Shown: positions 5,524 through 9,645 of the stretch, in pieces
Numbering within the stretch: position 1 is the stretch's first letter
Layout: each line of letters starts with the position of its first letter
Assembly (NCBI GenBank): GCA_003566335.1
Contig: PXDR01000415.1
Span: 1 to 9,645, forward strand
Reading direction: 5' to 3'
Length of the DNA: 9,645 bases
Source of the DNA: Cyanobacteria bacterium T3Sed10_344R1
GTDB taxonomy: Bacteria > Cyanobacteriota > Cyanobacteriia > Phormidesmidales > Phormidesmidaceae
The notes under the pieces: generated by a model
Databases searched by the model: none
What the model was told of the DNA's origin: nothing
What the model saw: only the letters and a program-made list of their open reading frames with translations
Position numbers and translations under genes: made by a program

Positions 5524-7167
5524 ATGTCTGCTGTTCCCCACCCCAACGCCCCGGCTGATCGCAATAACCGTCGTGATGACGTTCATGACGAGTTGATTCG
5601 TGACGACTATCTAGAACGGATTTTGACCGCCCGCGTCTATGACGTGGCCACGGAAACCCCTCTAGAACTGGCCCCCAACCTATCTAAGCGGCTGGGGAAC
5701 TCCCTACTGCTGAAGCGGGAAGATATGCAGTCGGTGTTTTCCTTCAAGCTGCGGGGGGCTTACAACAAAATGGCCCAGCTTTCCCCGGAGCAGTTGGCCC
5801 AGGGGGTGATTGCGGCGTCTGCGGGGAACCACGCCCAAGGGGTGGCCCTGGGAGCAAGCCATCTGGGCACCCGCGCCATTATCGTCATGCCGGAGACGAC
5901 CCCCCAGGTGAAGGTGGATGCGGTACAGGCCCGAGGGGGGGAGGTGGTGCTGCAAGGGGAAACCTTTGATGAAGCCTACAGCTATGCCCGTCAGCTAGAG
6001 GCGGAGAAGGGGCTGACCTTTATCCATCCCTTTGACGATCCAGCGGTGATTGCCGGTCAGGGCACCATTGGTATGGAGATTGTCCGTCAGCATCCCCAGC
6101 CGATCCACGCGATTTTTGTGGCGATTGGCGGCGGCGGGCTAATTTCGGGCATTGCGGCCTACATTAAGCGGCTGCGGCCTGATATTCGCATCATCGGCGT
6201 AGAGCCTGTGGATGCTGACGCTATGGCTCAATCGTTGGCTCAAGGGCAACGGGTGCGGCTGCCCCAGGTGGGGCTGTTTGCGGACGGAGTGGCGGTGCGG
6301 GAGGTGGGGGTGGAAACCTTTCGGCTCTGTCAGCAGTATGTGGATGAGGTCATCCTGGTGGGCACGGACGACACCTGCGCGGCGATTAAGGACGTGTTTG
6401 AAGACACCCGCTCCATTTTGGAGCCCGCTGGAGCCCTGGCGATTGCCGGGGCCAAAGCCTATGTGGAGCGGGAAAACCTCAGCGGTGAGACGTTAATTGC
6501 TGTGGCCTGCGGGGCCAACATGAACTTTGATCGGCTGCGGTTTGTGGCGGAGCGGGCGGAGTTAGGGGAGCGGCGAGAGGCGATCTTTGCCGTGACGATT
6601 CCTGAAAAGCCGGGCAGCCTGCGGCGATTTTGCGACTGTTTGGGCAAGCGCAACCTGACGGAGTTTAACTACCGGATTGCCGATGAGCAGTTGGCCCATA
6701 TTTTTGTTGGGGTGCAGATTGCCGACCGGGCGGATGCGGCTCGGATGGCGGCGGCGTTTGAGGGCTGCGGTTTTCAGACTTTAGATTTAACGGATGATGA
6801 GCTGACTAAGCTGCACTTGCGCCACATGGTGGGGGGGCGATCGCCCTTGGCTCACAATGAGCGGGTTTATCGGTTTGAGTTCCCGGAGCGACCTGGGGCG
6901 CTGATGAAGTTTGTTGGCTCTATGAGCCCTAACTGGAATATCAGCCTGGTGCATTACCGCAATAACGGGGCGGACTATGGCCGAATTGTGGTGGGGCTAC
7001 AGATTCCGCCGCAGGATCAGGCGGCGTGGCAGGAGTTTCTGGCTACCCTGGGTTATCGCTACTGGGACGAAAACGACAACCCGGCCTATCAACTGTTTTT
7101 GGGCTTGAGCTGCGATCGCACCACAGCCCCATCTCCCAACTCGGCAGCGATAGTTGACGGTTTTTAA
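5524..7167 (+). CDS. ilvA: Biosynthetic threonine dehydratase (threonine ammonia-lyase), IlvA
   Basis: 547 residues, near the usual length of the long, allosteric IlvA (E. coli about 514). It converts L-threonine to 2-oxobutanoate and ammonia, the committed step to isoleucine, in the cytoplasm. The PLP-dependent fold type II core (about 28-345) shows the Schiff-base lysine in SFKLRGAYN (Lys75), SAGNHAQG (99-106), the phosphate-binding loop IGGGGLISG (201-209), EPAGALAIAG (300-309) and ACGANMNFDRLRFV (328-341). Two ACT-like regulatory domains follow (about 352-424, with IPEKPGSLRRFC, and 447-515, with FPERPGALMKFV). In this family these bind isoleucine (inhibitor) and valine (activator). A short acidic/basic N-terminal extension (1-27) is not conserved in my memory. 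The ATG at 5524 lacks an SD. Confidence 0.96.
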   Translation: MSAVPHPNAPADRNNRRDDVHDELIRDDYLERILTARVYDVATETPLELAPNLSKRLGNSLLLKREDMQSVFSFKLRGAYNKMAQLSPEQLAQGVIAASAGNHAQGVALGASHLGTRAIIVMPETTPQVKVDAVQARGGEVVLQGETFDEAYSYARQLEAEKGLTFIHPFDDPAVIAGQGTIGMEIVRQHPQPIHAIFVAIGGGGLISGIAAYIKRLRPDIRIIGVEPVDADAMAQSLAQGQRVRLPQVGLFADGVAVREVGVETFRLCQQYVDEVILVGTDDTCAAIKDVFEDTRSILEPAGALAIAGAKAYVERENLSGETLIAVACGANMNFDRLRFVAERAELGERREAIFAVTIPEKPGSLRRFCDCLGKRNLTEFNYRIADEQLAHIFVGVQIADRADAARMAAAFEGCGFQTLDLTDDELTKLHLRHMVGGRSPLAHNERVYRFEFPERPGALMKFVGSMSPNWNISLVHYRNNGADYGRIVVGLQIPPQDQAAWQEFLATLGYRYWDENDNPAYQLFLGLSCDRTTAPSPNSAAIVDGF

Positions 7168-7326
7168 TTCACCTTGTTACAGTAGCGACAGGTTTAAGAG
7201 ATCGGTAGTTCAAATCAGCTTGAAATAATTCGGCTGAGAGCCGCTGGCCACTCAAGTTCATTGCCATTCCCTTCGCACCAGATTTCTCCATCGGCATGAC
7301 TCTTCTTAATCGTCGATTTTATTTTT
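7168..7326. other. ilvA 3' flank, no gene seen
   Basis: Only small dyads are visible: TTCAA-ATCAGC-TTGAA at 7209-7224 and CGGC-TGAGA-GCCG at 7231-7243. Neither has a terminator T-run. The ilvA transcript therefore probably continues to the hairpin at 7384-7410, or a promoter for the RNA structure at 7327-7416 lies here; I could not identify one. Confidence 0.4.
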
Positions 7327-7416
7327 GGTTTAGCTCGGTTCACCAGTGGTGAGCACCGTTTGAGGTAGCTAAACCCCCTGGTGAACCGCAGAGCCCCCTC
7401 TGCGGTTTTTGCGTTT
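7327..7416 (+). ncRNA. Candidate structured RNA with interleaved stems ending in an intrinsic terminator
   Basis: Two perfect inverted repeats interleave. Stem A is GGTTTAGCT 7327-7335 with AGCTAAACC 7367-7375; stem B is GGTTCACCAG 7337-7346 with CTGGTGAACC 7378-7387. The order A-B-A'-B' is a pseudoknot topology. B can instead form a local hairpin, CGGTTCACC (7336-7344) with GGTGA-gc-ACCG (7348-7358), which nests inside A:A'. The B' arm shares 4 nt with the foot of the terminator hairpin at 7384-7407, so the alternatives could influence it. It could be a small RNA, the structured 3' end of the ilvA mRNA, or a first switch in the aroF leader. It matches no riboswitch class I know. Confidence 0.45.
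7384..7416 (+). terminator. Strong intrinsic terminator downstream of ilvA
   Basis: A perfect 10-bp stem, AACCGCAGAG (7384-7393) with CTCTGCGGTT (7398-7407), closes a CCCC loop and is followed by TTTGCGTTTTT. It is the first convincing terminator after ilvA (217 bp after its stop) and closes the candidate structured RNA. The arrangement separates ilvA from the aroF leader unless it is read through. Confidence 0.85.
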
Positions 7417-7423
7417 TTAAGGC

Positions 7424-7449
7424 TTTCACATTTCAATTTTTCACATTTC
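7424..7449. repeat. Direct repeat TTTCACATTTC, 15-bp spacing, before the leader peptide
   Basis: Identical 11-mers at 7424-7434 and 7439-7449, each followed by an AATT-like tail, lie 12 bp before the leader ATG. They may be tandem activator or repressor sites of the aroF promoter or an AT-rich upstream element. TTTCAC is also complementary to GTGAAA at 7529-7534, so it could contribute to leader folding. Confidence 0.45.
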
Positions 7450-7460
7450 CAATTCCCACC

Positions 7461-7532
7461 ATGACTTTTCACACCACTGGATTTCGCCCATTTTTTAGCT
7501 GTTTTTTTTACTGGGACATTGGCTCCGGGTGA
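7461..7532 (+). CDS. Phe-rich leader peptide of the DAHP synthase attenuator
   Basis: A 23-codon frame ending in TGA that begins MTFHTTGFRPFFSCFFYW. It holds six Phe (residues 3, 8, 11, 12, 15, 16), all TTT, then Tyr17 and Trp18, the three end products of the pathway fed by the downstream enzyme. The last three codons plus part of the stop lie on the antiterminator strand 7521-7529. This is the layout of enteric leader peptides such as PheL. Stalling with the A site on codons 11-16 should leave 7521-7529 free; a ribosome at the TGA should cover it. No Shine-Dalgarno is visible before the ATG, common in cyanobacteria but a weakness of the call. T-rich DNA alone would raise Phe content; the paired structures make chance less likely. 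Confidence 0.72.
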   Translation: MTFHTTGFRPFFSCFFYWDIGSG

Positions 7533-7585
7533 AATTGTCCTACGCAATTTTCTAAGCCCGGAGCCCAACGGTTCCGGGCTTTTTT
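7467..7585 (+). promoter_or_regulatory. Transcription attenuator controlling DAHP synthase (regions 1-4)
   Basis: Region 2, GGCTCCGGG (7521-7529), is a perfect 9-nt complement of region 3, CCCGGAGCC (7557-7565). Region 3 overlaps the 5' arm of the terminator (7554-7562 with 7573-7581), so 2:3 and 3:4 pairing exclude each other. Region 1 candidate: TTTCAC-a-CC-act-GGA (7467-7481) pairs with TCC-GG-GTGAAA (7524-7534) with a bulge, giving a default terminating state when the leader is not translated. Predicted logic: low charged tRNA-Phe stalls the ribosome, 2:3 forms and transcription continues; ample Phe lets the ribosome reach the stop and the terminator forms. This is inferred from complementarity and position and has not been folded by program. 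Confidence 0.7.
7554..7585 (+). terminator. Leader terminator (attenuator hairpin 3:4) upstream of DAHP synthase
   Basis: AAGCCCGGA (7554-7562) pairs perfectly with TCCGGGCTT (7573-7581) around a 10-nt loop; the T-run spans 7580-7585. It stands 72 nt before the DAHP synthase ATG and 21 nt after the leader peptide stop, so it can only act on transcripts heading into the enzyme gene. It is a second terminator in series after 7384-7416, which suggests regulation rather than simple end formation. Confidence 0.88.
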
Positions 7586-7643
7586 GATCGCGCTTAATCC
7601 CTTTTACGCTTCCCAATCCTCGCTACTTCAGTCCCATTAACCC

Positions 7644-7649
7644 TAAGGA
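7644..7649 (+). promoter_or_regulatory. Ribosome binding site of DAHP synthase
   Basis: TAAGGA lies 8 nt before the ATG at 7658 and fixes that start. Confidence 0.75.
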
Positions 7650-7657
7650 ACAGTTCC

Positions 7658-8506
7658 ATGCAGAATGCAAAGCTAGCCGCCAAAACCCACCCCCAGCACC
7701 GCACCGTGGTTGACCTCGGCAATGGCACCACCGTCGGCGGCAAAGACCTGCTGATTGTGGGCGGCCCCTGCACCGTCGAAAGCTGGGAGCAGATGGTGGC
7801 AGTGGCCGATGGGCTAGAAGCAGCCCCCGTCCAGGGGATTCGGGGTGGTGTGTACAAACCCCGCACCTCTCCCTATGCTTTCCAGGGGCTGGGGCTAGAG
7901 GGACTGGAGATTTTGGCTCGGCTGCGATCGCACTCTGGCCTGCCCATGGTCACTGAAGTGATGGCGGTGGATCAAATTGAGGCGGTGGCCGCCAAGGCCG
8001 ATATGCTCCAGGTGGGCAGTCGCAATATGCAGAACTTCGACCTGCTGAAGGCGTTGGGTCAGGTCGATAAGCCGGTGCTGCTGAAGCGGGGTTTGGCCGC
8101 GACGGTCGAAGAGTTTGTCATGGCGGCTGAATACATCCTCAGCCACGGCAACCAGCGGGTGGTGCTGTGCGAGCGCGGCATTCGCAGCTTCGACCCCTAC
8201 ACTCGCAATGTGCTGGATCTTGGGGCGGTGGTGGCCCTGAAGCAAATCACTCATCTGCCGGTGATTGTAGATCCGAGCCATGCGGCAGGTAAGCGAGAAC
8301 TGGTACCGGATTTGGCCCGAGGTGCGATCGCAGTCGGCGCAGACGGCCTGATTATCGAATGTCATCCGGTTCCAGATGCTTCAGTCTCCGATGCTCGCCA
8401 AGCCTTGTCCCTAGAGGACATGGTGGATTTGGTGCACAGCCTCAACCCGATTGCGGCGGCGGTCGGTCGGCAGATTGCCCCCCATCGTCAATTAGCCCTG
8501 GCATAA
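7658..8506 (+). CDS. aroF: 3-deoxy-7-phosphoheptulonate (DAHP) synthase, class I-beta, no regulatory domain
   Basis: 282 residues. It condenses phosphoenolpyruvate with erythrose 4-phosphate, the first step to chorismate and the aromatic amino acids. Motifs: GPCTVES (36-42), KPRTSPYAFQG (67-77), QVGSRNMQNFDLLKALG (118-134), KRGLAATVEEF (143-153), CERGIRSF (171-178), DPSHAAGKR (205-213), IIECHP (232-237). The divalent-metal ligands are expected at Cys38, His208, Glu234 and Asp245, with the same spacing (170, 26, 11) as in the Thermotoga enzyme as I recall it. Only about 30 residues precede the barrel, so the N-terminal ferredoxin-like/ACT allosteric domain of the Thermotoga type is missing; such short forms are typically insensitive to feedback. 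The KDO8P synthase alternative is less likely given KPRTSPYAFQG (the DAHP-type KPRT motif). The symbol aroF is one of several in use. Confidence 0.94.
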   Translation: MQNAKLAAKTHPQHRTVVDLGNGTTVGGKDLLIVGGPCTVESWEQMVAVADGLEAAPVQGIRGGVYKPRTSPYAFQGLGLEGLEILARLRSHSGLPMVTEVMAVDQIEAVAAKADMLQVGSRNMQNFDLLKALGQVDKPVLLKRGLAATVEEFVMAAEYILSHGNQRVVLCERGIRSFDPYTRNVLDLGAVVALKQITHLPVIVDPSHAAGKRELVPDLARGAIAVGADGLIIECHPVPDASVSDARQALSLEDMVDLVHSLNPIAAAVGRQIAPHRQLALA

Positions 8507-8808
8507 GGCTATGGCATAAGTGAGCTGTGGCCGGGATTAATTTAAAGCCAGCGTAAGCTTAGCAACCGTCTAACGTCAGATATACGTAATTCGGTCTAAG
8601 CCATCCGGCGTATTCTGGGGAAAAGCTGCCTAAAGATACCCCCGTCAATGCGGAACCTTTCCATAATGTTCTGTAGCTATCAATCATCCAAGACCGAAGA
8701 CCGGGCCAGCCCAATGTGCTGTTATCGCGCATTAGCTTCTGAGGTGACAGTAATCCCCTTGCTGCGCCTGCTTTCCCAAGTCAGTCGGCACAAACGATAG
8801 GTAAAGAC
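8507..8808. other. Gap between DAHP synthase and the 220-residue protein
   Basis: About 300 bp without a convincing gene or terminator. The only repeat noticed is TGGCATAAG, which spans the DAHP synthase stop (from 8500) and recurs about 13 bp later, a likely small duplication. A promoter for the downstream gene is expected here but I could not identify a properly spaced pair. Confidence 0.5.
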
Positions 8809-9471
8809 ATGGCTAAGGATCACTCCTCCGCATCTACATCTGGTTCCGGCTTCGACTCTACCGAGGCTGCGGTCAATCTCAGCCCTGGGTTCAACCAGGC
8901 GGATCCGACGGCGAGTTTGTCGCTACTCACCAGTTTGCTCACCGCTGACGGCGGCAGCTACGTCTGGGATCCAACCGATCCGGCGACAGAAGCCTACCTG
9001 GCAGATTTAGAAGCCTCCCCTGATATGGCGGCGATGATGCCATCTGACGCGGAGGCCGAAGCTCAATGGCAGGGGCTGGCCCAAACCCTAGCCATCCTCT
9101 GGGACGAACCCGAGGGCACGGCAGGCTCACTGATGTCGGCGCTCAGCACCAAGTTTTCCAGCCGAATGCCCCAGCCTTTGCTCAACCAAGTCGCCACCCA
9201 AGCCCAGCAAGCGGTGATTAGCGGTCAGTCTTTGGCCGACCAACTGCTCAGCTGTGTCCAGTCCATGGTGCCCCAGCTTGATCCGGCTGATTGGCGGGTG
9301 ATGGCCCGTCCCCTTGCCTATGCCATGCGCGATCAGCGGGACGTGGTGGATCAGGTGGCAGATTCGGTTGCGGTGCGAGACTGGCAAGACCTGGGTGAGC
9401 TAGAGCAGGCCCGGCTGAGCCTTGCGATCGCCCGCTACGCCATTGACTTAGCTGCCGCCGAACAAGAATAA
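8809..9471 (+). CDS. Unrecognised 220-residue acidic protein
   Basis: I do not recognise a family. The first 35 residues are Ser/Thr/Ala/Gly-rich and likely disordered. From about 36 to 218 the sequence is Ala/Leu/Gln-rich and probably all-helical, with repeated DP-type caps (DPTDPATEAYLADLEASPDM, about 54-73; LDPADWRVMARPLAYAMRDQ, about 157-176). It is acidic overall and has no signal peptide or membrane segment. The ATG at 8809 has only a weak AGG upstream. Third-position GC and HIP1 content (one site near the 3' end) match the neighbours, and the frame is open over 663 bp, so it is probably a real gene, perhaps lineage-specific. No function is proposed; gene order gives no clear hint. Confidence 0.72.
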   Translation: MAKDHSSASTSGSGFDSTEAAVNLSPGFNQADPTASLSLLTSLLTADGGSYVWDPTDPATEAYLADLEASPDMAAMMPSDAEAEAQWQGLAQTLAILWDEPEGTAGSLMSALSTKFSSRMPQPLLNQVATQAQQAVISGQSLADQLLSCVQSMVPQLDPADWRVMARPLAYAMRDQRDVVDQVADSVAVRDWQDLGELEQARLSLAIARYAIDLAAAEQE

Positions 9472-9485
9472 CCCTAGTACCTCTC

Positions 9486-9504
9486 GGGGGTAAATTCCAC
9501 CCCC
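9486..9504 (+). terminator. Weak candidate terminator hairpin after the 220-residue gene
   Basis: GGGGGT (9486-9491) pairs with ACCCCC (9499-9504) around AAATTCC, 14 bp after the stop codon. There is no T-run, so it is at best a Rho-assisted or processing hairpin, or simply part of the repeat that follows. Confidence 0.3.
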
Positions 9505-9509
9505 TGGCC

Positions 9510-9645
9510 CTCACCCTAAATCCCTCTCCCAAGAAGGGCTACTGTGTACACACAAGTCACTCCTGGATGCGAACGCCCTGCATTACCCCCTCTAGCTCCC
9601 CCTTGGTAAGGGGGAGGACAAGACTACTTCCGGTTTCCCCCCTTA
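9510..9645. repeat. C-rich palindromic intergenic repeat, probably a dispersed cyanobacterial element, cut by window edge
   Basis: Tracts such as CACCCTAAATCCCTCTCCCA (9512-9531), the palindrome TGTGTACACA (9543-9552) and a perfect hairpin CTCCCCCTT-GGT-AAGGGGGAG (9596-9616) occur together, and a further C-run starts at 9637. This composition is what I associate with dispersed repeats between genes of filamentous cyanobacteria. No coding potential is visible. The element is likely longer than what is shown. Confidence 0.5.

Noticed and set aside
5318..5558. Two short plus-strand frames upstream of ilvA
   Set aside because: Low-complexity Pro/Gln/Arg-rich translations, no RBS, and one runs out of frame into ilvA.
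7327..7416. Glutamine (glnA), preQ1 or SAH riboswitch
   Set aside because: The conserved cores of these classes as I recall them are not present; only the pseudoknot-like topology is similar.
7215..7616. 133-codon open frame on the minus strand
   Set aside because: It runs antisense through both terminators, the leader peptide and the 11-bp repeats; its Lys-rich protein merely reflects T-rich DNA and has no family signature.

Overview
The window looks like chromosomal DNA from a filamentous cyanobacterium of moderately high GC. At least eleven perfect HIP1 octamers (GCGATCGC) are present, where chance predicts about 0.15. Other pointers are a HetZ homologue, a trnL(UAA) gene split by the classic cyanobacterial group I intron, and two long proteins without recognisable domains of the lineage-specific kind. 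I see no phage genes, transposase or CRISPR array.

Layout. 1-593 (-): start of a hetZ-like gene that runs off the left edge. 594-913: gap with spaced repeats upstream of hetZ. 914-1570 (-): YciO/Sua5/YrdC-family protein. 1687-3075 (+): larC, a nickel-pincer cofactor enzyme as one unbroken ORF with a His/Pro-rich linker; its stop overlaps by 4 nt the stop of the convergent gene at 3072-4544 (-), a 490-residue protein of unknown function. 4902-5280 (-): tRNA-Leu(UAA) with a 296-nt group I intron. 5524-7167 (+): ilvA, threonine dehydratase with two C-terminal ACT-like domains. 7168-7657: a rich regulatory gap. 7658-8506 (+): class I-beta DAHP synthase, first enzyme of the shikimate pathway. 8809-9471 (+): unknown 220-residue protein. 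9472-9645: low-complexity C-rich palindromic sequence resembling a dispersed intergenic repeat.

The most interesting part is the DAHP synthase leader. A 23-codon reading frame at 7461-7532 encodes six Phe (all TTT) followed by Tyr-Trp. Its last three codons are perfectly complementary over 9 nt to the 5' arm of a strong intrinsic terminator at 7554-7585, which lies between the small frame and the enzyme gene. These parts are arranged like a classical ribosome-mediated attenuator (as in the enteric pheA, his and trp leaders): stalling on Phe codons would free the antiterminator, and reaching the leader stop would mask it. The enzyme has no N-terminal regulatory domain, so control at the transcript would make sense. 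Just upstream, 7327-7416 holds a second compact structure: two interleaved perfect inverted repeats (pseudoknot topology), a competing local hairpin and another strong terminator. It could be a small RNA, the 3' end of the ilvA transcript, or an extra switch in the aroF leader.

The biosynthetic theme on the right half (isoleucine via IlvA, aromatics via DAHP synthase) is coherent, but the genes are separated by terminators and are probably not one operon. Functional calls rest on reading motifs by eye. No database search was possible.
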